Virus record (IMG/VR): IMGVR_UViG_3300041405_000397 | Location: 1-53,374 of that record | From: a virus | DNA length: 53,374 bases | Reading direction: 5' to 3' (one strand) | Shown: in pieces, positions 16,775 to 25,017 of the stretch | How positions within the stretch are numbered: the stretch's first letter is position 1 | Layout: each line of letters opens with the position of its first letter | Made by a program: the position numbers and the translations under genes | The notes under the pieces: model-generated | Told to the model about the DNA's origin: nothing | The model's input: only the letters and a program-made list of their open reading frames with translations | Database searches by the model: none

Positions 16775-17572
16775 TCAAGCTTTGGCTTTGGCCCTTTGTT
16801 CTGAAAGTGATTTGTAGCTTTCCAGAGCGACGCCTAGCTTAATCCCTTGGCTACGATTAGGGAGCGATATTTCGCCTGTTACGCTTCCTGTTAGAACGTT
16901 CCTTGCAGGATTAGTACGAACATTACTCTGAACCAATTGAGTAGATGTCGCTTGGTAAGTGCGGTTTTCGGGCTTGTTACTCTTGTTAAACATACCACCC
17001 TCCTTAAATAAGTTCTCACTAGTAACCATTATCACAAAAAGTACGAAAAAGAAAGCAGTTAACCACATCGCATGGATTGAAATGTTGATCCTCCATGCTT
17101 TCTTATCATGGATCTTGTTTATATCCTTCAAGGCATTATGATATTGGTCTGCCGCATCCCATAAGGTTTCATTTCTCGGTTTCGTAAGAAAAAAGGTTGC
17201 GGTCTCTGAATCTGTAACCAAGGTAGGTAAATCTTTAAGGGTTACTGCCGAGAAAACCATTCCCCAAGCAGTGACAAGGGAAATGAAAGTCCCCACACCA
17301 AAAATCAACAGCGATACTGTAAAAAAACCCGCATTTGAATTTAAAAGCTCACCTCCAACAAAGCGGATCGTAAGCACTAAAGCAGTAATTATTACACTTA
17401 CAGAACCGAACAGCTTTAGTGCCTTGTCTTCAATACGCCGCATCCTTTCAAGACCATAATCATATTGATCTTTAAAGAATTCCAGAAGAACAGAAGCCCT
17501 TTCGGTACTCTCTTCATAAAGCTCTTTATCATGTTTTTTTTGGTCTTCCGCTATTTTTCTACTGCGTGACAT
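16775..17572 (-). CDS. Membrane protein next to mnt, sieA position
   Basis: 265 residues from the ATG at 17572 (a GTG at 17602 is possible). A charged helical N-terminal part (about 1-50) is followed by two close membrane segments (FGSVSVIITALVLTIRF and FFTVSLLIFGVGTFISLVTA), a soluble stretch of about 60 residues, a third segment (SIHAMWLTAFFFVLFVIMV) and a polar C-terminal tail. I do not recognise the family. In P22 the superinfection exclusion gene sieA lies beside mnt, and this gene takes the same place. It is richer in A and T than the tail genes around it, a sign of separate origin. Confidence 0.75.
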   Translation of the reverse strand: MSRSRKIAEDQKKHDKELYEESTERASVLLEFFKDQYDYGLERMRRIEDKALKLFGSVSVIITALVLTIRFVGGELLNSNAGFFTVSLLIFGVGTFISLVTAWGMVFSAVTLKDLPTLVTDSETATFFLTKPRNETLWDAADQYHNALKDINKIHDKKAWRINISIHAMWLTAFFFVLFVIMVTSENLFKEGGMFNKSNKPENRTYQATSTQLVQSNVRTNPARNVLTGSVTGEISLPNRSQGIKLGVALESYKSLSEQRAKAKA

Positions 17573-17672
17573 TAAAGACCTAAGCAGGATTCTAAGTGGC
17601 ACAATTTATTACCAATGATTTTATGGTTAATGCAAATATAACCAAGGAAGAAAGGTTTTAGCAATCATGAGC

Positions 17673-18344
17673 TTATTTGTATTGAATCTTTTTTCCTTTC
17701 CGCGCTAGATAATTTTCAGTTATTGAATCGTACTCTTCTTTGGTAAAGCCTTTCGGTTCTGGTTGCTTCGCTGTGAGCAACATCTGAAACTCAGTCATCG
17801 TTAGCTGCTCCGCCTCATTCCTGCTGATACCAAAATGATTCCGGGCTGCATTGATGTACTCGAATGCATTAAATTCGGTTGATGCCTGCCCACCTTCATG
17901 ACGCTGCAGCTGCCTCACCTTGGCTTTGCCAATGATGCCATGCACGATGAGCGATCGGGCGATCAGCACCATATCGGCATGATTCATCTTTCCGGGTCTA
18001 TAAACGAATGCCCACCTCCCTGACTTGCCGGGGATCAGCTCACCCGTCAGGGGCGTTGTGTCATCGTCACAACAGGCAGCCAGCACGCGCATTGCCGCAT
18101 AGATGGTCGGCTTGGAAAATTGCGGCCTCGCTACATACTTTTTCAGCCACTCAGGAACAGCATTGTATGCCTCAGTCGCGCGGTCCAGTAACTGCCTCAA
18201 GTCATCGTTATGCAGTTCGTGAAAAGTCGTCACGATGTCTTCTGGTGAGCCTATGCTCGCCATGTTCATGAACGATGGGCGAAAGAAATAATCATTCTCT
18301 CCGTAGCTGATGAGGCACTCGCCCATTTCCTTCAGAGGTGTCAT
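17673..18344 (-). CDS. Tail assembly chaperone-like protein (DUF6246-like)
   Basis: 223 residues, directly downstream of the major tail gene, where tail assembly chaperones normally lie. Conserved-looking parts are MRVLAACCDDDTTPLTGE, ADMVLIARSLIVHGIIGKAK and NAFEYINAARNHFGISRNEA. The last of these ends in a helical motif often seen in proteins that interact with tape measure proteins. No frameshift site was recognised near its end. The assignment is by position plus resemblance to phage proteins of this length. Confidence 0.65.
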   Translation of the reverse strand: MTPLKEMGECLISYGENDYFFRPSFMNMASIGSPEDIVTTFHELHNDDLRQLLDRATEAYNAVPEWLKKYVARPQFSKPTIYAAMRVLAACCDDDTTPLTGELIPGKSGRWAFVYRPGKMNHADMVLIARSLIVHGIIGKAKVRQLQRHEGGQASTEFNAFEYINAARNHFGISRNEAEQLTMTEFQMLLTAKQPEPKGFTKEEYDSITENYLARKGKKIQYK

Positions 18345-18403
18345 TGCATCATCCGTTAAAAGTCATTTTCGGGGCCACCACAGGGAAGCCCCTGAAATGG
18401 CAA

Positions 18404-19147
18404 TTAGGAAGTGGTCACGGTCACCGCTGTGGTGCCGGTAAAGCCGCCATCGCGTGACGTGAACGTGATCGTCGCTGTGCCTGCGGCAACGCCGGTTACA
18501 AGGCCAACATTGTTAACCGTTGCTTTGGTCGCGTCAGACGTTGTCCAAGTGCCTGACTTGTCCGTCGCCGTAGCCGGGTTAACCGTGCCGGTCAGCTGGC
18601 GAGTGCCACCGACAATAGTGGAGGTGGTTGCTGGCGTAACCGTAACGCCCGTTGCCGGGACGGGCTCTTCAGAGTCAGTCACCTGAATCGTGCTGGCATC
18701 ACCCACTTTGAACTCAGTGGACAGCGATACGATGTCGTTAGTGCCGCCGTCAGAGCTCAGCGCTGTCACTACCATATAACCCTGAAAGGTTACCGGACCG
18801 TATTCCATGCGAACCCAGATACCTGGCTGGCGGCGCGCTTTCAGTTCCGTTGCAAAATACTGAATGAAGCGACCGATACCGTACTGGTCCAGCTTGTCTT
18901 TTTTACGCACCTCACCTTCAAAGCTGATGGTGAAATCGGAGTTGGTGATGATGCTTTCGACATAGCCGCCGCCATCATCCGCATCGCTGGTTACCGTATT
19001 CGGGCTGAAGTCGAAGCCCTTTGATGTGCCAGCGGCGAGCGCTTTCCACTCGGATTCCTGCGGCACCTGATCCGGGCAGCCATCGGCCACTTCAAGCACA
19101 ACGGCGCCACCGAACAAACGTTCGTTGCTGTTCTGGCAATTAGCCAT
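18404..19147 (-). CDS. Major tail (tube) protein with an Ig-like domain
   Basis: 247 residues. Residues 1-155 form the tube domain (SEWKALAAGTSKGFDFSPNT, YVESIITNSDFTISFEGEVR, IVSLSTEFKVGDAS). Residues 165-247 are a bacterial Ig-like (Big_2) domain (VTVTPATTSTIVGGTRQLT, VATGTATITFTS-like). Lambda V has the same tube plus C-terminal Ig arrangement. The Ig domain decorates the outside of the tail and may help adsorption. Confidence 0.92.
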   Translation of the reverse strand: MANCQNSNERLFGGAVVLEVADGCPDQVPQESEWKALAAGTSKGFDFSPNTVTSDADDGGGYVESIITNSDFTISFEGEVRKKDKLDQYGIGRFIQYFATELKARRQPGIWVRMEYGPVTFQGYMVVTALSSDGGTNDIVSLSTEFKVGDASTIQVTDSEEPVPATGVTVTPATTSTIVGGTRQLTGTVNPATATDKSGTWTTSDATKATVNNVGLVTGVAAGTATITFTSRDGGFTGTTAVTVTTS

Positions 19148-19172
19148 GTTTTAATTCCTCTTTGACGTTTAA

Positions 19173-19556
19173 CTAAGCGCCGTATGTGGCGACAAACTGA
19201 AGCCGATAGACCAGGCGGCCTTCGGAGGTTGGGACAGGTGCGGGTATGCCGCCGAGATTCTGGAGATAGCCGACGCACTCGTCGGCCATTGGGTTTTCCT
19301 GAACGTGGTCGATGATGGCCTGAACTGCGCTATCAGTAGCTCCGTTGCTACCTTTGGAGCCGATCACATCAACCATCACGTAATATTCTGATCCGAGACC
19401 ATTCCGTACAGCAGAGCCGCCGTTGGGCCGGAACACCATAAAGCTGTCTGCTGCATTGCCGGTGTCGTTCCAGATAAGCAACTGCGGAATGAAGCTGCCG
19501 ATTAGGCCAGCATCAGAAAAGTAATTGCGGACGCGCGTATGCATTGGAGGATTCAA
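19173..19556 (-). CDS. Tail terminator or minor tail protein
   Basis: 127 residues (MNPPMHTRVRNYFSDAGLIG, GSKGSNGATDSAVQAIIDHV). Size and position directly before the tube protein gene fit the tail terminator (lambda U-like) that caps the tail tube. No motif proves it. Confidence 0.65.
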   Translation of the reverse strand: MNPPMHTRVRNYFSDAGLIGSFIPQLLIWNDTGNAADSFMVFRPNGGSAVRNGLGSEYYVMVDVIGSKGSNGATDSAVQAIIDHVQENPMADECVGYLQNLGGIPAPVPTSEGRLVYRLQFVATYGA

Positions 19557-19921
19557 AGCGACATCTCCCTTGCAATGGTTCTGTCGATAAGCTCTCGCTC
19601 ATCTTCAAAGCTTTTGGTGAGAAACTCTTTCTGAGCGGTCGAGCGCCGAAAGTTCTGCGGAATAGACGGGTCATGCACGTAGGCTGCGTAATTGGCCGTG
19701 TAGCCAACCCTGCCGGTTATTCTGGTACCGTTAATCACTATCTCGCGGAACTGACTGTTTATCAGGTAGGAAGTATCAATTGGCGTATATATGGCCGCCT
19801 GAGACCCGCCGATAATCATGGCGCTGGTTAATGCCCTGACGACCTTCCGATGCTGAATGTTATCGATGGCCCGGTTAACCTTTCGGGCTACCTGTTTAAC
19901 GCCCTTCACTTTCACACCCAT
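19553..19921 (-). CDS. HK97 gp10-like head-tail joining protein
   Basis: 122 residues with the usual basic start (MGVKVKGVKQVARKVNRAID) and the family's TPIDTSYLINSQF and GYTANYAAYVHDPS motifs (the YA.yvh stretch). It is part of the head-tail connector or tail completion set. It overlaps the next gene by four bases. Confidence 0.8.
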   Translation of the reverse strand: MGVKVKGVKQVARKVNRAIDNIQHRKVVRALTSAMIIGGSQAAIYTPIDTSYLINSQFREIVINGTRITGRVGYTANYAAYVHDPSIPQNFRRSTAQKEFLTKSFEDERELIDRTIAREMSL

Positions 19922-19923
19922 AA

Positions 19924-20271
19924 TCAGGCTCCGGTAAGAATGGCGTAATCGTCAGTCAGGCGCTCAAAGGTGTCTGCATAGCGAATGGCCTGCATTACCT
20001 CGTCAGCACCGGCTGCGATTGGGTCAGGATTGGTTGATGCGCCGATGAGCAGATAGTCGCCCGTGTCAGCCAGAGGGTATTCGGTCCAGATGGTATTTTT
20101 AACCACCTTCTCGCTACCGATATTCCCTAGCCGCTTTGAAAGCCCACCCTGATAGTCACAGGCAATCACTAACGGCGCATCGAATGACGGGTCACCATAT
20201 TCATTAGTTGCGCCTGAACGCTTCCAGATCGTCGCCTGAGCCGTGTATGACCAGCTAGCCAGTGATGACAT
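19924..20271 (-). CDS. Head closure or head-tail adaptor protein
   Basis: 115 residues. ATIWKRSGATNEYGDPSFDAP and GDYLLIGASTNPDPIAAGADEVM are typical of small beta-rich head-completion proteins. It sits between the adaptor genes and the gp10-like gene, the normal place for the head stopper. Confidence 0.7.
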   Translation of the reverse strand: MSSLASWSYTAQATIWKRSGATNEYGDPSFDAPLVIACDYQGGLSKRLGNIGSEKVVKNTIWTEYPLADTGDYLLIGASTNPDPIAAGADEVMQAIRYADTFERLTDDYAILTGA

Positions 20272-20272
20272 G

Positions 20273-20440
20273 CTATTTCCTCCAGCCCGTCACGGTGGGC
20301 TTCTGCGCGGCTATCCGGGGACAGTTAATTACCCACTCGCCGCTGCTGTTCACATAACCCGTCGTTTCGCGGCCATTGGAAGTTTTGATCCATACCCGCT
20401 CGAATGGTTTGGGTAGCTGCTGTGCAGCGTGCCAATCCAT
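20273..20440 (-). CDS. Small conserved phage protein
   Basis: 55 residues, MDWHAAQQLPKPFERVWIKT to PTVTGWRK. The start codon overlaps the stop of the upstream gene as TAATG, and the gene fits the gap between two head-tail genes with no other content. WIKTSNGRETTGYVN suggests a small beta domain. No known role. Confidence 0.7.
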   Translation of the reverse strand: MDWHAAQQLPKPFERVWIKTSNGRETTGYVNSSGEWVINCPRIAAQKPTVTGWRK

Positions 20441-20838
20441 TACTTATCCCCACACATGCATCCGCCCCTGGCTATCCAGATTCCGGCAAATGCCTGCTGG
20501 GTTGGATTGGCGGGAATCAGCGACGTAGCGCAGCCGTATTTATCAAGCCCACGAAGCAGCCCAAGCGAGCCTTTCCATCGGTCCGAAAATGAACCGTAGC
20601 GGAATGACCTCGACGCACCAGACGGGGCTGACTGAGAGCTGATGTATTTATCGCCCTGCCCCAGCCCCATCAGTCCTAACAGATACATCTGAATCAGAAG
20701 CGCAGTGGCTGACGGGTAATTAGCATCCAGACATTCCTGAATGCTGTTTGCCTGCTCGACCAGCGCCGAGAGAATGAAGTCTGGCAGCGAAATACCCTGG
20801 CTCACCAGATACTCTTTTGCCTGTTCCTGAGTGACCAT
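20440..20838 (-). CDS. Head-tail connector/adaptor protein (DUF7370-like)
   Basis: 132 residues. The helical first half (QEQAKEYLVSQGISLPDFIL, YPSATALLIQMYLLGLMGLG) is followed by a loop rich in Ser and aromatic residues (GASRSFRYGSFSDRWKGSL). The pattern fits adaptor proteins that bind the portal ring. The C terminus is Cys-rich (GGCMCGDK). Confidence 0.65.
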   Translation of the reverse strand: MVTQEQAKEYLVSQGISLPDFILSALVEQANSIQECLDANYPSATALLIQMYLLGLMGLGQGDKYISSQSAPSGASRSFRYGSFSDRWKGSLGLLRGLDKYGCATSLIPANPTQQAFAGIWIARGGCMCGDK

Positions 20839-20870
20839 GAATACCTCTCAGCCCTGCCGGAACAGGGCAT

Positions 20871-20893
20871 AAAAAAACCGCCATTCCGGCGGC
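20871..20893 (-). terminator. Leftward terminator inside the head operon
   Basis: On the minus strand GCCGCC, loop GGAAT, GGCGGT, followed by seven T residues. It lies between the 20896-21192 gene and the connector gene. It may reduce connector expression relative to capsid protein. Confidence 0.7.
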
Positions 20894-20895
20894 TG

Positions 20896-21192
20896 TTATT
20901 CAGCAAGAAAGAGCTTTTCCAGCTCGCCTTGCGGCAGCAGCTCTGCCAGCTTATCCGCGCCAAGATTGCCTTTGTACTCAATGGCGAGTTCATCCAGGCG
21001 TTTCGTGATGGCCTCTTTGCGCGCCTGCTTATCCGAGGTTGCGTTCGGCGTTGCCGGAGTCAGCTGAGCAGTGGCCTTATCTGACAGCTTGCGAACGTGC
21101 GATTTCAGTGACGGGTGCAGCTTTTCCAGCTCAACCACGTCACCTTTTGCAACGCCATGCCACGGGCGAGTTACTTCGTATTTATCAGTCAT
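20896..21192 (-). CDS. Small head protein with a HeH-like C terminus
   Basis: 98 residues from the ATG at 21192. The first 40 residues (YEVTRPWHGVAKGDVVELEK) form a small beta domain. The C-terminal part (RLDELAIEYKGNLGADKLAELLPQ) resembles the helix-extended-helix or SAP-like fold often found in small genes just after the major capsid gene. Role unknown; probably a head accessory protein. Confidence 0.7.
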   Translation of the reverse strand: MTDKYEVTRPWHGVAKGDVVELEKLHPSLKSHVRKLSDKATAQLTPATPNATSDKQARKEAITKRLDELAIEYKGNLGADKLAELLPQGELEKLFLAE

Positions 21193-21202
21193 GCCTTTTT
21201 CC

Positions 21203-22300
21203 TTATGCCAGGTTGGCGCCGTAGATGACACCAGACAGGCCTTCGCCATCTTTCTTAATCTGCAGACCTTCAGCAGACATGATCTGGAAGTTGTAATTGC
21301 TCTGCGGCATAGGGCGAGGCAGAGGAACAACGCCAACCGCCATGCCGACCAGCGGAGAAATTACGTCCTGACGACGCTGATAACCGAAGAACTCATTGCC
21401 GGTAAGCGCATAGGTAGGAAGAATTTCTTTGGCAGGAATAAACCGGGAAACTGCATCCAGCACGGTACCGCTCACCATGGCATTGGTGCCGCCATTGACG
21501 TCAATCAGGTAAGGCTTAGCCATGTTGGCGTAAATCTCAGCGCTCACCCAAAGCTTGTCATAAACGGTGACTTTGTTGCGGCGAGCCGTTACGCCAAATG
21601 CGCCGGTCGGCCCGAAGAATGCCAGCAACTGAGCCGGAGTTGCGGTGGTCAGATCGATGCTGGCACCGCCCGCGCCGCTGCCAAGGTTGATTTTGGCGGT
21701 GTTGCGATGATTACGGATGCCCTGGCCTTTGTAGCCATTTACGGAAATGCTGTCGCTGCCGTTGAGGTAGTAGTTGACGCGCTTTTTATGGAATTTGCGC
21801 ATTTTGGCAGCCTGAGAGTCCAGAGCCAGATCGATGCCTACCGAACTTAGCCCGGCAGCATGACGCCAGTTAACGCCGTAACCCGCGGTAAAGACAGGAA
21901 TCGGGTCACCATCGTTATCGTAATCGGAGTGATCAAAGGAATAAGGCGCCTGACCATCAATACTGATTGATACGTCATCGGCAATGTCACCGGCCACGTT
22001 ATACAGCTTGGCGGTTTTGCCAATGGGCAGTACGGTCTGAACGCCCAGCAGGTCATTGATAATTTCCATGCCGATTTCCTGATCGCGCATTTGAATAACC
22101 TGGCGATCCAGTTCAGCCCAGAAATCACGGGCAAAGCCGCCAACAGCGTTGGCTGCAATGGTTTCAGCATCCATCACGCCACGATAGGCGTTTACCATCA
22201 GGTCATGCGAGCGGTTAAACATATTGCGCTGGGCCCATAACGAATCCCATTGCACGCGCAGTCGGCTGTTTGCAGCCAAATTTTCAGCGGTAAAATACAT
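21203..22300 (-). CDS. Major capsid protein (HK97 fold)
   Basis: 365 residues, right length and position. N-terminal helix (WDSLWAQRNMFNRSHDLMVN), spine-helix region (GGFARDFWAELDRQVIQMR), AYGVNWRHAAG-like loop, and P-domain type C-terminal part (TGNEFFGYQRRQDVISPLVGM). It is preceded by a small decoration gene and by a DUF2213 protein whose end may serve as scaffold, so the shell is probably a decorated HK97-type icosahedron. Confidence 0.88.
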   Translation of the reverse strand: MYFTAENLAANSRLRVQWDSLWAQRNMFNRSHDLMVNAYRGVMDAETIAANAVGGFARDFWAELDRQVIQMRDQEIGMEIINDLLGVQTVLPIGKTAKLYNVAGDIADDVSISIDGQAPYSFDHSDYDNDGDPIPVFTAGYGVNWRHAAGLSSVGIDLALDSQAAKMRKFHKKRVNYYLNGSDSISVNGYKGQGIRNHRNTAKINLGSGAGGASIDLTTATPAQLLAFFGPTGAFGVTARRNKVTVYDKLWVSAEIYANMAKPYLIDVNGGTNAMVSGTVLDAVSRFIPAKEILPTYALTGNEFFGYQRRQDVISPLVGMAVGVVPLPRPMPQSNYNFQIMSAEGLQIKKDGEGLSGVIYGANLA

Positions 22301-22315
22301 TCTTAATTCTCCTGA

Positions 22316-22768
22316 TTACGCGCCAGCGGCTGCGGCAACGGTGCCAGCGCGCATACGCACGCGGATGAGGTCTGTGGTGCTCGCAGCAATGGTTGCTTCG
22401 TCCTGGCTGTAGCCGATCACTGAGTCAGTGTCTGCTGTCGCAATTTTGAACTGACCGTTTGCGCCGAGAGTGATCGGTGAATCTTTTTTGTATGCGCCAG
22501 GCACGCAGCGCAAGGCCAGCTCGCGACCTTCTTCCACGTAATTACCAACAGCGGAGTCACCGGCAGGAATTTCTTCGTTGATATTCAGCCCCTGATGGTA
22601 GGCGACGTCGACAATGTAAAGACGTCCCTTAATCGCAGTTGCCTGAGCGAACTCATTGTCACCGTTAATCACAACAGCGGTACCGGGCAGCAACGCAGCC
22701 GCAGTGGCGCGCGTTTCGGTCTTGTACAGTGACTGACCGTCAATATTTACTCGACGATAACGTGCCAT
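22316..22768 (-). CDS. Head decoration / structural cement protein
   Basis: 150 residues (MARYRRVNIDGQSLYKTETR, ALLPGTAVVINGD, GALRCVPG-type beta strands). Ala- and Gly-rich beta protein between protease and capsid genes. Its start overlaps the stop of the DUF2213 gene by one base. Cement proteins of this length stabilise the capsid after expansion. Confidence 0.72.
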   Translation of the reverse strand: MARYRRVNIDGQSLYKTETRATAAALLPGTAVVINGDNEFAQATAIKGRLYIVDVAYHQGLNINEEIPAGDSAVGNYVEEGRELALRCVPGAYKKDSPITLGANGQFKIATADTDSVIGYSQDEATIAASTTDLIRVRMRAGTVAAAAGA

Positions 22769-24057
22769 TACGCAGCACCTCCGAAGTAGGTTTTAAAATC
22801 AGGGGCGCCTGTTTCTGCCGGATTGTTCGCAGAGTTAGCGCCGATAGGAGCCGCTACGCCGAGCTTGCTGAACATCTCTTTCAGGGCATCGCCAGACAGG
22901 GCATTTGCGATCAGCTCGCCATGAACAGCTTTTACTGCGTCACGCATGGTCTGCTCTTCAGCGCGTGAGTTCGCGGTCAGGGAGTCAGACAATTCTTTGT
23001 GGTTAGCCTGAAGCTGGTTAATTTGTTCGGTGACCGGTTTGAGCGCTTCAGCGAAGTTAGCGGCCAGACCTTTACCGATTTCCGTAATCAGCTCTTGTTT
23101 CTCTTCAGTGGTTAAAGGCATGTCGCCCTCCGTTTGGTGGTTTGTTGCAGGGGCTTCCTGCGTATTGAAAAGTGCTTTGAATTTGTTGCCGATGAGGGAT
23201 ACCCACGACTCAGAGCGAACAACCTGTGTCCCGGCGTCGTCGAATGTGATCTTCCCGCCTTCAGAGGTGTATCCGTAGATTTGAGCATCGCCACCGTTTC
23301 GGATGATTACAGCCTGCGAATCGGTGAAATCTGCCACCCAGCAATACTCATCCTGACCACTCGCAAACCGGTCACGTGCTGCCTTCTCAATGCGGCGCTC
23401 GCGCTCGCGGTAGCTTTCGCCAATGAGCGCGCCCGAGTTTGTTCTGAGTGGCTGTGCAAGGTCAGCGTTAACCATCAGGCCAACGCCCTGCTCTGGCGTC
23501 GCTGCACCAACCTCATGCAGCAGGATGGCGTCATGATCCATTGCGTGAATCTTCACTACATGGTTGGCACCCATTGCCTTTTGCTCATCGGAAGCCGGAA
23601 GCTGATCGCGGAATACCGCAACGCTGGTGTGAATAGGCGGGACATCTTCGCCACGCTCAATGGCCTCAACGCGTGCAATCAGCTCGCGTCCGTTTTCGCT
23701 CTCATTGGCCTTCAGCACATCCACCCATTTTTCCAGGTAGATGCGATTACCGGACTTCTTAACGTTGCGGTTCCATGCGCCTGCATAGCCGACGTTAATG
23801 CCTTCAGGGGAGAACGCGGAAACGAACTGCCCGTTAACAGTTGGATGGCCGAGCGGCGCCAGCGTGCCCTCAAGACCTTTATAGTGGGCGTCGATTTCTG
23901 ACTCAGGATAAAGCTCGTTATTCATAACGACATTGGCCGGCAGCGTGTAGCTTGGGATGACGATGTGATCGCGTCCGTTGTGTACCTCCCGCCGGATAGA
24001 CTGACTGTTCACCTTTGTGGTGACGTTAACCTGCATGGGCATTGGGATATCTCTCAA
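22768..24057 (-). CDS. DUF2213 prohead protease / scaffold protein
   Basis: 429 residues. The N-terminal half is DUF2213 (RDHIVIPSYTLPANVVMNN, YKGLEGTLAPLGHPTVNGQF, VVKIHAMDHDAILLHEVGA), found in many phages in place of a classical prohead protease. The C-terminal third (MPLTTEEKQELITEIGKGLA, ITEQINQLQANHKELSDSL) is a charged coiled coil like capsid scaffolds. Likely both shapes the prohead and processes or removes the scaffold. Confidence 0.85.
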   Translation of the reverse strand: MRDIPMPMQVNVTTKVNSQSIRREVHNGRDHIVIPSYTLPANVVMNNELYPESEIDAHYKGLEGTLAPLGHPTVNGQFVSAFSPEGINVGYAGAWNRNVKKSGNRIYLEKWVDVLKANESENGRELIARVEAIERGEDVPPIHTSVAVFRDQLPASDEQKAMGANHVVKIHAMDHDAILLHEVGAATPEQGVGLMVNADLAQPLRTNSGALIGESYRERERRIEKAARDRFASGQDEYCWVADFTDSQAVIIRNGGDAQIYGYTSEGGKITFDDAGTQVVRSESWVSLIGNKFKALFNTQEAPATNHQTEGDMPLTTEEKQELITEIGKGLAANFAEALKPVTEQINQLQANHKELSDSLTANSRAEEQTMRDAVKAVHGELIANALSGDALKEMFSKLGVAAPIGANSANNPAETGAPDFKTYFGGAA

Positions 24058-25017
24058 TTAAGCGGCATGCTTATGGCCGCAGCAGTGGTGTGATTTGTTG
24101 GCAGCAATGCCTTTCCATTGCTGAAACTCTTTGCGGGCCATCTCGACAACTTTGGAGTTAAGTGGCTGCCCCTTGCTGCCGACCAGCACCTCAACCTGAT
24201 TGCATTTGCAGTTGATGGCATTGGCACCTGTCGCATACCACGCTCTGACTTCTTCCACCGTGTAGAGGTGATAATGGCGAAAAGCATGCGACTGACGGGT
24301 TGTTGGACTGAGCGCAGAGATATGCATCAGCCGGATATTCAGGCCCAGGTCTTTCTTTGCCTCGTCGGCCTCATCCCATCTGGCACGGCGTAAGGCAGTG
24401 GTTAGCTCTGTACGGGCAATCGTGTTTGCGCGCCGCTTTTCAATACCAGCCTGTGAGCGCAGATTCCTTGCTACTTCCTTCGGGTTTAACCCCCGGCCAA
24501 TCCCGTCAGTCAGTACGCGAGCCATGTTCCTTTTGGTCTCAGCGGTCAGACCTTTCATTTCTTCAAAGACACGGGCGTTTACCAGCGCCATGCGGCGTTG
24601 ATAGGGATCGCTTAACAAAAGCGTCTGAAGGGATTGCCTGTCGGCCAGATATGTCGCTGACTGCTGGGACAGGTTGGCGAATGCCTGCGCCGTTCCCCTC
24701 ACAACCGCCGCCTCAACGTAGGTTTCAGCGAACCAGTTGTTACTCTGGTCCCCTTCAAGCAGGACAGAATCAACCAGCATGCTGGCGTCGTTGAGCGTCA
24801 TATTGAGAAGCAGAGGATCGAGTTGGTATTCGTAGCTGGCGTTTACTGCGAGTGTGGCCGGGAATTTTTCAAGAGCGATGATGTAGACGCCGACGACCTT
24901 TTTCATTCGCACTGCGAAATCCTTCATCGCCTTGCGCTCAAGCCGGTCTATTCCGGTCGGGTCTTGCTTATTTCCGGGCAGGATTGCTGGTTTAGGTTTC
25001 TTCATCCTCTTCGTCAT
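24058..25017 (-). CDS. Minor head protein, Mu F-like (head morphogenesis)
   Basis: 319 residues. The C-terminal Mu F-like domain shows IARTELTTALRRARWDEAD, LMHISALSPTTRQSHAFRH and NAINCKCNQVEVLVG. These are SPP1 gp7 / Mu gpF type proteins that go into the prohead with the portal and may leave with DNA. It overlaps the portal gene by 26 bases and ends in a His-rich tail (SHHCCGHKHAA). Confidence 0.9.
   Translation of the reverse strand: MTKRMKKPKPAILPGNKQDPTGIDRLERKAMKDFAVRMKKVVGVYIIALEKFPATLAVNASYEYQLDPLLLNMTLNDASMLVDSVLLEGDQSNNWFAETYVEAAVVRGTAQAFANLSQQSATYLADRQSLQTLLLSDPYQRRMALVNARVFEEMKGLTAETKRNMARVLTDGIGRGLNPKEVARNLRSQAGIEKRRANTIARTELTTALRRARWDEADEAKKDLGLNIRLMHISALSPTTRQSHAFRHYHLYTVEEVRAWYATGANAINCKCNQVEVLVGSKGQPLNSKVVEMARKEFQQWKGIAANKSHHCCGHKHAA

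Noticed and set aside
21071-21850. Plus-strand open frame opposite the capsid gene
   Set aside because: Shadow frame over the major capsid gene and its neighbour, no regulatory signals.
23134-23901. Plus-strand open frame opposite the DUF2213 gene
   Set aside because: Cys- and Leu-rich shadow frame of a clear phage gene.
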